A stretch of DNA of 12,184 bases from Syntrophomonadaceae bacterium. Its GTDB lineage: Bacteria; Bacillota; Dethiobacteria; DTU022. Of the stretch, positions 1 through 7,585 are shown piece after piece. Made by a program: the position numbers and the translations under genes. The notes beneath the pieces are model-generated. The model was not told where the DNA came from, made no database searches, and was given only the letters and a program-made list of their open reading frames with translations. The stretch's first letter is position 1. Every line of letters begins with the position of its first letter. The stretch lies in NCBI GenBank assembly GCA_007130585.1, contig SLSE01000057.1:1-12184 (forward strand), written 5' to 3'.

Positions 1-2
1 AG

Positions 3-128
3 GCAGAGGCAATCCTCGGTATCGCTGACTTTGGCGACTTCCAGATGGTAACAAGCTGGGAAGTTGAAGAAATGGCAGACGATTCTTTCCGGGGAGAATT
101 TACTATAGACAAAGTAGCTTTGCGCTAA
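3..128 (+). CDS. C-terminal end of an unidentified protein (5' end outside window)
   Basis: An open frame runs in from the left edge and stops at TAA 126-128, giving about 41 residues that end in FTIDKVALR. The segment is acidic (WEVEEMADD) with a mixed hydrophobic pattern and no membrane helix. I do not recognise the family. A strong intrinsic terminator 38 bp downstream supports this being the true end of a plus-strand gene or operon. Its function cannot be told from this fragment. Confidence 0.6.
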   Translation, partial: AEAILGIADFGDFQMVTSWEVEEMADDSFRGEFTIDKVALR

Positions 129-166
129 CGGTTCCATTGACTGCTGTGCTGCTCCTGTGCGCAATC

Positions 167-198
167 AAAGCGGGCTCTTTGAGATAGAGCCCGCTTTT
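167..198 (+). terminator. Rho-independent terminator after the first gene
   Basis: A perfect inverted repeat, AAAGCGGGCTCT (167-178) and AGAGCCCGCTTT (186-197), encloses a 7-nt loop and ends in a short T run. The GC-rich stem followed by T residues is the classic intrinsic terminator form. It closes the gene ending at 128. The partial symmetry of A and T tails means it could also work weakly in the other direction. Confidence 0.9.
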
Positions 199-244
199 AA
201 TTTATGCCGGCTTTATCGTCCCGGAGGTTAAAAAAATATTACCT

Positions 245-466
245 TTGTGCGAAAAAGTTATGGATATTTTCTATCAGCACTTTAACACCCCATCAAAGAT
301 AGAAATCAACAGCAGGGATTTAGTTATAAAAAAGAAAGACCTGCCCGGTATAATCAAACTGGCAGCAAACAACGTGAACGCCGCAACCAACTCCCGCCCT
401 GTGACAGAAGAAATCGTACGCGATATTATCACCGGCACATTCTACCTTGAGGAACCCCCTCCGTAG
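245..466 (+). CDS. Doubtful small ORF, possibly truncated by a palindromic element
   Basis: This 73-codon frame starts at TTG 245, or at ATG 260 for 68 codons. It encodes a soluble, basic-then-acidic peptide with no recognised family. A GGAGG at 223-227 lies 17 nt before the TTG, too far to be ideal, and no better in-frame start exists. The stop codon TAG (464-466) is supplied by the first bases of the palindromic element at 463-545, and the last residues are EEPPP. The original gene may therefore have been longer and been cut by the element's arrival. It could equally be a chance ORF. Confidence 0.3.
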   Translation: MCEKVMDIFYQHFNTPSKIEINSRDLVIKKKDLPGIIKLAANNVNAATNSRPVTEEIVRDIITGTFYLEEPPP

Positions 467-545
467 CAGGGGGACGGGGTACCTGCTACATCTTCTGGTT
501 CCAGGTTATGCGACAGCTGTAGCAGGTACCCCGTCCCCCTGCTAC
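463..545. repeat. Palindromic repeat element, copy 1 (upstream of gltBD)
   Basis: Two 28-bp arms (463-490 and 518-545) are perfect inverted copies around a 27-nt centre. Each arm starts with GTAGCAGG and ends with CCTGCTAC, so it can also fold by itself into an 8-bp stem with an 11-nt loop. A second copy at 6671-6753 has identical arms and 22 of 27 centre bases the same; the centre shares AGGTTATGCGACAG. The GTAG start and paired inverted units recall REP/BIME elements moved by RAYT transposases, but no such transposase is in the window and no target duplication is seen. Five T residues (549-553) follow closely, so the hairpin could also end transcription entering from the left. Confidence 0.9.
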
Positions 546-558
546 AGCTTTTTCCCTT

Positions 559-578
559 AGGTCTCGCAAAAGATACCT
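559..578. promoter_or_regulatory. Possible operator overlapping the gltB -35 box
   Basis: AGGTCTC (559-565) and GATACCT (572-578) form an interrupted inverted repeat (7-6-7, one mismatch). Its right end touches the first base of the -35 hexamer. This placement suits a regulator of gltBD, for example a LysR-type protein, but the regulator is not identified and short repeats of this kind also arise by chance. Confidence 0.3.
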
Positions 579-606
579 TGACCGATAAGCCAAATAAAGA
601 TATTAT
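578..606 (+). promoter_or_regulatory. Sigma-A-type promoter of gltBD
   Basis: TTGACC (578-583) and TATTAT (601-606) each match the vegetative consensus at five of six positions and are separated by exactly 17 bp. Transcription would start near 613, leaving a leader of about 50 nt before gltB. A small inverted repeat, AAGAAA-ACC-TTTCTT (607-621), sits over the predicted start point and could be a minor control site. Confidence 0.75.
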
Positions 607-663
607 AAGAAAACCTTTCTTCTAAGCCCTTATTTTAAATAACCCAAACGGGACTGAGCATAA

Positions 664-3600
664 ATGAAATATTATTCCTGCAAACAGAAACAGTTAACTG
701 AAAAAGGCATGTATGATCCGACCCGTGAACACGATGCCTGTGGACTGGGCTTCCTGGTTAATATCAATGGCGAAAAAACACACAGGATTATCAGTGACGG
801 CGTTAACGTTCTGAAGAATCTGCTGCACCGCGGCGCTACCGGAGCAGATGACAAAACAGGAGATGGGGCAGGGCTCCAATTTCAAATACCTCACCATTTT
901 TTCCGCAAAATAGCCGATGAAAATGAGTGGGATCTTCCCCAACCCGGTTACTTCGGCGTGGGTATGTTTTTTTTACCAGTGGATAGAAGCCTGAAGGACG
1001 AATACCGCAGCATATTTAAACAGAGCCTGGATGAGGCAGGTTTAAGCCTTATTGGCTGGCGGGATGTTCCTGTAGCTCCTGAATGCCTGGGAGGAGCTTC
1101 CCTGGAGAAAATGCCCGTTATCTCTCAGTGCCTGGTCAATGGTTGTGGGCTATTTGAAGACAACCTGGAACGTAAACTCTATATAGCACGGAAAGATGCT
1201 GAGAAAAGAATCGCGTCAAAAAAGAATGACAATGCTGATTTCTATGTGGTCAGCCTGTCCTGCCGGACCATCGTTTACAAAGGTCTGCTGATGCCGGAAC
1301 AGGTAGAAAAGTTCTATCCTGAACTAACCGATCCGCTAATGGAAAGCGCTTTCGTTATAGTTCACCAGCGCTACAGCACCAATACCTTCCCTTCCTGGTC
1401 ACTTGCTCAGCCGTTTCGCTACCTCTGCCATAACGGAGAAATAAATACCCTGCGGGGCAACCGTAACTGGATGGCTTCCCGTGAAAGACAACTTGAATCG
1501 GAACTTTTCGGATCAGAGATCACAAAAATCCTGCCGGTGCTGGAAAACGGGGTAAGTGATTCCGCCAACATGGATAATGCCCTTGAGCTTATCTATAACG
1601 GTGGAAGATCACTCGAACATGCCATGGCTATGTTAATTCCCCAGGCCTGGGGCGACAAGTACCCTATCGGTCCTGATTTGAGGGGCTTCTTTGATTATCA
1701 TGCCGGGATAATGGAGCCCTGGGACGGACCTGCTGCTGTGATCTATACAGACGGACATCGGATTGGCGCAATGCTTGACCGTAACGGCTTGCGCCCGACC
1801 CGCTATACAGTAACTAAATCAGGTTTCATGGTATTTGCTTCAGAGGCAGGAGTGATCGATATAGCACCGGAAGAAGTAAAAGAAAAAGGTGCTTTACGAC
1901 CGGGCGAAATGCTGCTGGTTGACATCGAGAAAAAAAGACTGCTGAAAAACACCGAACTAAAAATACGCTTGGCTCACCGGCGGCCTTACAGACGCTGGAC
2001 CCAGGAAAACCAGATTACCATCCATGGTTTCTTTAATGCCATGGCGCCTTTAAAAGTTAACAGTGACAGTCTTCTTACCAGGCAGAAGCTTTTCGGCTAC
2101 ACCCGCGAAGACATCAACTTGATTCTTAAGCCAATGGCCGTAAACAGAGCCGAACCTGTAGGATCGATGGGCGCCGATCAACCGCTTGCCATTTTGTCCG
2201 AAAAGCCACAACTTTTATTCTGGTATTTCAAGCAGTGCTTTGCCCAGGTAACCAACCCGGCTATAGATCCAAACCTGGAAGAGCTTGTCATGTCGCTGAT
2301 GACTTTTATCGGCTGCCCTGATAATCTGTTGAATGAATCTCCCAGGCATGCGCATTTAATTAAACTGAGCCACCCCATTCTTTCCAATGAAGATCTGGAA
2401 AGACTCTGCACCCTGGATGAAAAAGGATACAAAAGCGTAAAGCTCAAAATGCAGTTTCCGGCCGAAAGTGACGGCTATGCCCTGGAAAAAGCGTTGGACA
2501 AACTATGCAGGCAGGCGGAAGAAGCCGTTAGAGCAGGTTTCGGGTTAATTGTCTTAACCGATCGGAACCTGGACGATAATATGGCGCCCATCCCCTCGTT
2601 GCTGGTTGTATCTGCTGTTAACCGCTATTTAACCGGAAAGCGCCTGAGAACCGGTATCGGTATACTGGCAGAAAGTGCCGAGGCCCGTGAAGTAATGCAT
2701 ATGGCCCTGCTTTTAGGTTACGGCGCTTCAGCTATTAATCCTTACCTGGCCTTTGAATCGATTGCAGATCTTGCCAACCGGGAGCTGCTTGGCAAGAAGT
2801 TATCCTCCCAAAAAGCCATGGAAAACTATGTCAGGGCACTGTGCAAGGGGATTTTAAAAATAATGTCTAAAATAGGCATTTCCACCCTGCGCAGTTATCG
2901 TAACGGGCAGGTATTCGAAGCTGTCGGGTTAAATGACGATTTAATTAATCGCTACTTTGAAGGCACCAGTTCCCGGGTTGAAGGTTTGGGACTCGATGAA
3001 CTCGCAATGGAAGTCAACCTGCGCTACAAAGAATACCTTAAATTCAACGAAACTTTTGATAAGGCCAGACTGCTGCCTTCAGGGGGCCAGTATGCCTACC
3101 GGGCTGACGGTGAAAGACATCTCTGGACACCCGAATCTATCAGCCTGTTGCAGCATGCTGTCCGTTCGAATGATTATAATTTATTCATGAAATATGCAGC
3201 ATTAATTAACAACCAGGTTGGCAGGCAATCCACTCTGCGCGGGTTGTTACGATTCAAGGAAACCGATTCGATTTCAATTGATCAGGTTGAGCCTGCTGAA
3301 GAAATTGTTAAACGCTTTGTTACCGGGGCCATGTCACTCGGCTCAATCAGCACTGAAGTTCATGAAACCCTGGCTGCAGCAATGAACAGCCTTAGTGGTA
3401 AAAGCAACTCCGGCGAAGGAGGCGAAGACCCTGCCAGGTACAGTTCCTCCAAAAATCCCGGCAGCATCAACAGCGCAATAAAACAGGTCGCCAGCGGCCG
3501 GTTCGGAGTCACTGCGGAATATCTGTCCAGTGCAGATGAGATCCAGATAAAGATCGCCCAGGGCGCCAAACCGGGTGAAGGGGGCCAGCTCCCGGGATAT

Positions 3601-5217
3601 AAGGTTGATAAAACCATTGCCAGGATCAGGCATTCCACACCCGGAGTTACCCTGATTTCGCCACCACCTCATCATGACATTTATTCTATTGAAGATCTGG
3701 CCCAGCTCATTTACGACCTGAGAAATGCCAATCCAAAAAGCCGGATTTCAGTGAAACTGGTTTCCGAGGTCGGCATTGGGACTGTTGCCGCCGGCGTTGC
3801 AAAAGCACGGGCCGACATGATTTTGATCAGCGGTTACGACGGTGGTACAGGTGCCGCTCCTCTCTCTTCCATCAAGCATACCGGCGTGCCCTGGGAACTG
3901 GGACTTTCTGAAGCACAGCACACCCTGATCCTCAACGGATTGCGCAGCCGGGTCAGGCTGCAGGTTGACGGCGGGCTGAAAACCGGCCGTGATGTGGCTG
4001 TAGCTGCAATGCTTGGCGCTGAAGAATTTGGTTTCGCCACCACAGCCCTTGTAGCCTGCGGCTGTGTTATGATGCGCGACTGCCACTCCAACCGCTGCCC
4101 TGTCGGCATAGCCACTCAGGATGATGATCTGCGTAATTGCTTTGCCGGAAAACCCGGCCATGTAAGAAATCTGATGCACTTTATAGCTGAAGAGCTGCGC
4201 TCAATAATGTCCAAATTGGGCATATCCACTGTTGACGAACTGGTAGGCCGGGTTGATTTACTTGAACAAAACCGTGAAATCGATTTTTGGAAATCGAAAA
4301 AAGTAGACCTGGGAAGAATACTATATATGCCGGCTGCAGACAAAAATGAGATTCGCTGCACCAAGCCACAACCTCCTCAGCTTAAAAATGCCCTTGATTA
4401 TAAGCTTCTGCCGAAGCTTACAAAAGCAATTGACAACTGCGAGCCGGTAGCAATCAGCTCGGCGATATATAACTATAACCGGACAGTTGGTGCAATTATA
4501 TCCAACCGCATAGCCCTCCGGTACGGCAATGCCGGTCTTCCTGAAAACACCATCACTCTTAACTTTAAAGGATCTGCCGGGCAAAGTTTTGGCGCCTTCG
4601 CTGCCCGCGGTTTAACCCTGAAGCTGGAAGGCGAAGCCAATGATTATATTGGCAAAGGTCTTTCCGGGGGTCGGATTATACTTAAGCCGTTCAGCAAAAG
4701 CGATTTTGATCCTGCAGAAAACACAATTGGGGGCAATGTAAATCTTTACGGGGCTACCTCCGGTGAATTTTATGCCAGCGGCCTGGTAGGTGAACGCTTT
4801 GCTATCCGTAACAGTGGAGCGTTAGCCGTAGTTGAGGGAGTCGGCGATCACGGCTGTGAGTATATGACAGGGGGGCGGGTTGTAATTCTGGGACCAACGG
4901 GTGTAAACTTCGGTGCAGGAATGAGCGGGGGGATCGCTTATGTTTATGACCAGTCAGGCGTACTCGACTCCAACTGCAACCTCGGTATGATTGACCTTGA
5001 AGCCGTAACCGAGGAAGATGATATCTTGGAATTGCAAACTCTTTTAAGAAGACACAAAGAATATACCGGAAGCCTTAAAGCTTCTTTTATTCTGGATAAT
5101 TGGAATGACAACCTGCCTTTTTTCATCAAAATATTTCCTATGGAATACAGACTGTCTCTGGGGAAAATGGATTGTGAAGATCGGGCAGTTGAAAGAGCTT
5201 TGCCACAGGAAAATTAA
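664..5217 (+). CDS. gltB: Glutamate synthase (NADPH) large subunit
   Basis: This is the alpha subunit of GOGAT. It removes ammonia from glutamine, channels it to an FMN site and adds it to 2-oxoglutarate to form glutamate. At 1517 aa it is full length for the bacterial family. The class II amidotransferase domain comes first; Cys26 in DACGLGF is the expected nucleophile, freed by removal of a 25-residue propeptide. HQRYST (234-239) and NGEIN (257-261) belong to the same domain. The FMN synthase domain carries SGEGGEDP (916-923), KPGEGGQLPG (969-978) and GYDGGTG (about 1057-1063). Cys1134, Cys1140 and Cys1145 (C-x5-C-x4-C) should hold the [3Fe-4S] cluster. The GXGXG beta-helix domain starts near 1300. 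The RBS before ATG 664 is weak (GGGAC); ATG 709 (MYDPTREHDAC) is an alternative start. gltD follows after 17 bp. Confidence 0.97.
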   Translation: MKYYSCKQKQLTEKGMYDPTREHDACGLGFLVNINGEKTHRIISDGVNVLKNLLHRGATGADDKTGDGAGLQFQIPHHFFRKIADENEWDLPQPGYFGVGMFFLPVDRSLKDEYRSIFKQSLDEAGLSLIGWRDVPVAPECLGGASLEKMPVISQCLVNGCGLFEDNLERKLYIARKDAEKRIASKKNDNADFYVVSLSCRTIVYKGLLMPEQVEKFYPELTDPLMESAFVIVHQRYSTNTFPSWSLAQPFRYLCHNGEINTLRGNRNWMASRERQLESELFGSEITKILPVLENGVSDSANMDNALELIYNGGRSLEHAMAMLIPQAWGDKYPIGPDLRGFFDYHAGIMEPWDGPAAVIYTDGHRIGAMLDRNGLRPTRYTVTKSGFMVFASEAGVIDIAPEEVKEKGALRPGEMLLVDIEKKRLLKNTELKIRLAHRRPYRRWTQENQITIHGFFNAMAPLKVNSDSLLTRQKLFGYTREDINLILKPMAVNRAEPVGSMGADQPLAILSEKPQLLFWYFKQCFAQVTNPAIDPNLEELVMSLMTFIGCPDNLLNESPRHAHLIKLSHPILSNEDLERLCTLDEKGYKSVKLKMQFPAESDGYALEKALDKLCRQAEEAVRAGFGLIVLTDRNLDDNMAPIPSLLVVSAVNRYLTGKRLRTGIGILAESAEAREVMHMALLLGYGASAINPYLAFESIADLANRELLGKKLSSQKAMENYVRALCKGILKIMSKIGISTLRSYRNGQVFEAVGLNDDLINRYFEGTSSRVEGLGLDELAMEVNLRYKEYLKFNETFDKARLLPSGGQYAYRADGERHLWTPESISLLQHAVRSNDYNLFMKYAALINNQVGRQSTLRGLLRFKETDSISIDQVEPAEEIVKRFVTGAMSLGSISTEVHETLAAAMNSLSGKSNSGEGGEDPARYSSSKNPGSINSAIKQVASGRFGVTAEYLSSADEIQIKIAQGAKPGEGGQLPGYKVDKTIARIRHSTPGVTLISPPPHHDIYSIEDLAQLIYDLRNANPKSRISVKLVSEVGIGTVAAGVAKARADMILISGYDGGTGAAPLSSIKHTGVPWELGLSEAQHTLILNGLRSRVRLQVDGGLKTGRDVAVAAMLGAEEFGFATTALVACGCVMMRDCHSNRCPVGIATQDDDLRNCFAGKPGHVRNLMHFIAEELRSIMSKLGISTVDELVGRVDLLEQNREIDFWKSKKVDLGRILYMPAADKNEIRCTKPQPPQLKNALDYKLLPKLTKAIDNCEPVAISSAIYNYNRTVGAIISNRIALRYGNAGLPENTITLNFKGSAGQSFGAFAARGLTLKLEGEANDYIGKGLSGGRIILKPFSKSDFDPAENTIGGNVNLYGATSGEFYASGLVGERFAIRNSGALAVVEGVGDHGCEYMTGGRVVILGPTGVNFGAGMSGGIAYVYDQSGVLDSNCNLGMIDLEAVTEEDDILELQTLLRRHKEYTGSLKASFILDNWNDNLPFFIKIFPMEYRLSLGKMDCEDRAVERALPQEN

Positions 5218-5234
5218 CACGGGGAGAATCTTCT

Positions 5235-6659
5235 ATGGCAGATAAATCGAAAGAGAAAATTAACAGGCTTGAGCCGGATTACAGGGATATTGCCGAACGC
5301 CTGGATGATTTCAACGAAGTTGAAAATTCACTTTCAGTTGACGATATTAAAAAGCAGGCCACGCGCTGTCTGAACTGCGGTACTCCTTTTTGCCATGGTT
5401 ATGCCTGCCCTCTTGCCAATATCATTCCTGAAATTAATGAATTTGTTACCATGGATCGCTGGGAAGATGCCCTTGAACTCCTTTTAACAACCCACCCTTT
5501 CCCGGAATTTACAGCTCGTATCTGTCCCGCTTTGTGTGAAGGATCCTGTGTGCTGGGAATCAATGAAAGCCCTGTGACCATCCGCCAGGTTGAAAAACTG
5601 ATCATCGAAACCGGGTTCGAAAAAGGATGGGTTAAACCGAGGCCTCCACTTAAGAGACGTGCTGAGAGGATAGCTGTAATCGGGTCTGGTCCTGCCGGCC
5701 TGGCCGCAGCCGAACGCCTGAACAAAAAGGGATACCGGGTAACTGTCTTTGAAAAAGATCTGAACCCCGGGGGACTGCTGATGTACGGCATTCCAAATTT
5801 TAAACTGGACAAACAGGTTGTAATGCGGCGAATAAACCTCATGAAAGATGAGGGAATTATATTCGAATGTGGCATAGAAGCAGGCAGGGATATATCCTTT
5901 AATTATTTAACAAGACATTTTTCAGCGATAATTATTACCGGAGGAACAGGACAGCCCCGCAATCTGAATATCCCGGGCCGCGAACTGAAGGGAATTCATT
6001 TCGCTATGGACTTGTTAAAAGCACAAAATAAACGTTTAATGGGTGAACCGTTAGCCGCTGAGCTAGATATTACAGCCGGAGGTAAAAATGTCGTCGTAAT
6101 AGGCGGTGGTGATACCGGTTCTGATTGTATCGGTACAGCTCTGCGTCAGGGGGCAAAAAGTCTTTGTCAGCTTGAAATAATGCCGAGACCGCCTAAAGTC
6201 CGTGATGTGAAAAATCCCTGGCCTCTCTGGCCCTTGATTGAGCGTGTTTCAAGCAGCCACCAGGAAGGCGGGACCAGACGCTGGTGTGTTGAAACTGTAA
6301 AGTTTGAAGGCAGCCGGGAAGGAGAAATTAAGCGGCTGTACTGTCTTGAAGTGGAATGGCTGCACAGGGAGGGAAAATTTATTCCGGTAAAAAAAGAAAA
6401 TACCGAATTTACTATTGAAGCCGACCTGGTACTACTGGCCCTCGGTTTTCTTGGTCCCGGACCCGATCCGCTTGCCGATGCTATCGGACTGGAGCGCGAC
6501 GAAAAAGGAAATCTTCTTGTCAACAATCAGCATCTGACCAGCTTACCGGGGGTCTTTTCAGCCGGTGATATTGCCCGGGGCCAATCACTGGTGGTGCGGG
6601 CCATCGCAGATGGAGTTGCAGCCGCAGAAGATATCGATAGCTACCTTAACAGCCCGTAG
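5235..6659 (+). CDS. gltD: Glutamate synthase (NADPH) small subunit
   Basis: This is the beta subunit of GOGAT, which takes electrons from NADPH through FAD and passes them over Fe-S clusters to GltB. The 474-aa length is normal. The N-terminal domain has two cysteine groups for [4Fe-4S] clusters: Cys45, 48, 53 and 58, and Cys97, 101 and 105. The FAD-binding GSGPAG motif is at 150-155, and the second Rossmann motif GGGDTG (290-295) binds NADPH. A C-terminal SAGDIARG segment is typical of this flavoprotein fold. The ATG has a good RBS (GGGGAG, 5220-5225) and lies 17 bp after gltB, so the two genes form one operon. The same fold occurs in other NAD(P)H-dependent reductases, but the GltB neighbour settles the role. 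Confidence 0.97.
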   Translation: MADKSKEKINRLEPDYRDIAERLDDFNEVENSLSVDDIKKQATRCLNCGTPFCHGYACPLANIIPEINEFVTMDRWEDALELLLTTHPFPEFTARICPALCEGSCVLGINESPVTIRQVEKLIIETGFEKGWVKPRPPLKRRAERIAVIGSGPAGLAAAERLNKKGYRVTVFEKDLNPGGLLMYGIPNFKLDKQVVMRRINLMKDEGIIFECGIEAGRDISFNYLTRHFSAIIITGGTGQPRNLNIPGRELKGIHFAMDLLKAQNKRLMGEPLAAELDITAGGKNVVVIGGGDTGSDCIGTALRQGAKSLCQLEIMPRPPKVRDVKNPWPLWPLIERVSSSHQEGGTRRWCVETVKFEGSREGEIKRLYCLEVEWLHREGKFIPVKKENTEFTIEADLVLLALGFLGPGPDPLADAIGLERDEKGNLLVNNQHLTSLPGVFSAGDIARGQSLVVRAIADGVAAAEDIDSYLNSP

Positions 6660-6666
6660 CATGGGG

Positions 6667-6757
6667 ACACGTAGCAGGGGGACGGGGTACCTGCTACATC
6701 TCCTATTTGCAGGTTATGCGACAGGTGTAGCAGGTACCCCGTCCCCCTGCTACGTGT
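6667..6757. repeat. Palindromic repeat element, copy 2 (downstream of gltBD)
   Basis: The same element as at 463-545 (core 6671-6753). Here the arms pair further outward through ACAC (6667-6670) and GTGT (6754-6757), giving 32-bp perfect arms (6667-6698 and 6726-6757) around a 27-nt centre. It starts 8 bp after the gltD stop and ends 10 bp before the stop codon of the convergent gene at 6768. In either transcript it would form a very stable hairpin in the 3' end, so it may act as a shared transcript end or mRNA-stabilising structure, although no T run follows on either strand. Confidence 0.9.
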
Positions 6758-6767
6758 TGCCGGCGAA

Positions 6768-7280
6768 TTATAATCCGAGCAGTTTTGTTAGTTCCCCTTC
6801 ATAGCAGGGCTCAGCATTATCTTCCCAGATATATCCCGCCAGCTGCCCGCCATCAAACCAGAGATACAGGTCGATCAGCGACCGGTCCTTTTCGTCTCCG
6901 CCAAATTTATTTAACTTAATCATTTTCCCGCTGCGCGTAAGAGCCTGCCCGGTAAGGGCCGCAAATAAAACATTTACATCCCTGCCCGGGTCAAGGTTGG
7001 TAACAGCCAGCACATTGGGGACAGTTCTGCCCGGGTTTACAGACTTAAACTGCTTGACAGCTTCATGCACATGCCTGGAAATAGAATTATATACCGGATC
7101 TGTCTTCTTCCATTCCAGGGAAGCGGGTTCGAGTGTTTTTTCTTCCAGGTAAAAAGCCAGCCCCTTTTCTGAGTACACGGCGAAGTCGACCGTTTTAGCA
7201 TCGCTTTCCGGAATTTTTTCCACCTGCAGCCCTTTCCTCTCCAGATAATTTTTAACTGACTTTTCGCCAGATTTAGCCAC
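6768..7280 (-). CDS. Hypothetical protein, possible PD-(D/E)XK nuclease-like fold
   Basis: A 170-aa soluble protein with no signal peptide or membrane helix. The GTG start (7278-7280) follows a strong GGGAGGA RBS. The N-terminal part (SVKNYLERKG) looks like the opening helix of small restriction-endonuclease-fold proteins. Asp32 in TVDFAV, followed by Glu46-x-Lys48 in YLEEKTL on the next predicted strand, gives the spacing of a PD-(D/E)XK core. A helix with HEAVKQFK (about 72-79) and a following hydrophobic strand (VPNVLAVTN) also fit. The nuclease assignment is a motif reading only; it could be a non-catalytic relative. It is convergent with gltD and divergent from the peroxiredoxin remnant. 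Confidence 0.8.
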   Translation of the reverse strand: MAKSGEKSVKNYLERKGLQVEKIPESDAKTVDFAVYSEKGLAFYLEEKTLEPASLEWKKTDPVYNSISRHVHEAVKQFKSVNPGRTVPNVLAVTNLDPGRDVNVLFAALTGQALTRSGKMIKLNKFGGDEKDRSLIDLYLWFDGGQLAGYIWEDNAEPCYEGELTKLLGL

Positions 7281-7351
7281 AATATCCTCCCTGGATGCGC
7301 CAAATTACTTTCTGCCTGCAAAAGAAACCGCCCACTCAAAGCAAGTGTTCT

Positions 7352-7380
7352 TAATGCTATAATGTTATTATAAAGCATTA
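7352..7380. promoter_or_regulatory. Extended -10 promoter with overlapping palindromic operator
   Basis: TG-C-TATAAT (7355-7363) is a perfect extended -10 element reading toward the peroxiredoxin remnant; no good -35 is visible. The -10 itself is one half of TATAAT-GTT-ATTATA (7358-7372), and outer arms TAATGCT (7352-7358) and AGCATTA (7374-7380) add a second layer of symmetry. The site resembles a PerR box, but its half-sites are 3 bp apart rather than 1 bp, so PerR control is only a suggestion. The right half also reads TATAAT on the minus strand, so it could help drive the gene at 6768-7280. Confidence 0.5.
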
Positions 7381-7413
7381 ATTCTTTATTACTTAAAAAA
7401 AGGAGACGGTGCA

Positions 7414-7581
7414 GTGAAGCAGCCGGCGAAAGGCGAGCAGGCAATTTATTTTAACCTGATCGACCAGTATGAAAAATATGTTTCCCTGGAAGAACTGGAA
7501 GGCAGCAAAGTCCTGCTTTCATTTCATCCCCTGGCATGGACAAAGGTTTGTGCCGAACAAATGAAGTCTCCGGCTCCTTGA
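7414..7581 (+). pseudogene. Truncated peroxiredoxin (AhpC/TSA family) remnant
   Basis: A 55-codon frame with a strong RBS (AGGAG 7401-7405, 8 nt before GTG) begins like a peroxiredoxin: a FNLIDQYEKYVSLEEL strand-and-helix start, then KVLLSFHPLAWTKVCAEQM. The P39-x3-T43-x2-C46 motif is the family's peroxidatic active site, with the catalytic Cys present. Peroxiredoxins are usually 150-200 aa; this one stops at TGA 7579-7581 right after the active-site helix, so the catalytic Arg and the C-terminal half are missing. Skipping seven bases (7570-7576) restores KSLET, close to the family's usual KSLE, which hints at a frameshift, but the minus-strand TspO gene begins 4 bp later and no further peroxiredoxin sequence is seen. 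It is most likely a non-functional 5' fragment whose control region survives. Confidence 0.7.
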
Positions 7582-7585
7582 AACG

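Noticed and set aside
463..545. CRISPR or tandem-repeat array.
   Set aside because: Only one inverted pair occurs at each site, with no regular direct repeats or spacers and no cas genes.
3343..4179. Long open frames on the minus strand inside gltB (and similar ones inside gltD and modABC).
   Set aside because: They overlap strongly conserved glutamate synthase or transporter coding sequence, have no RBS or family resemblance, and are mirror-frame shadows.
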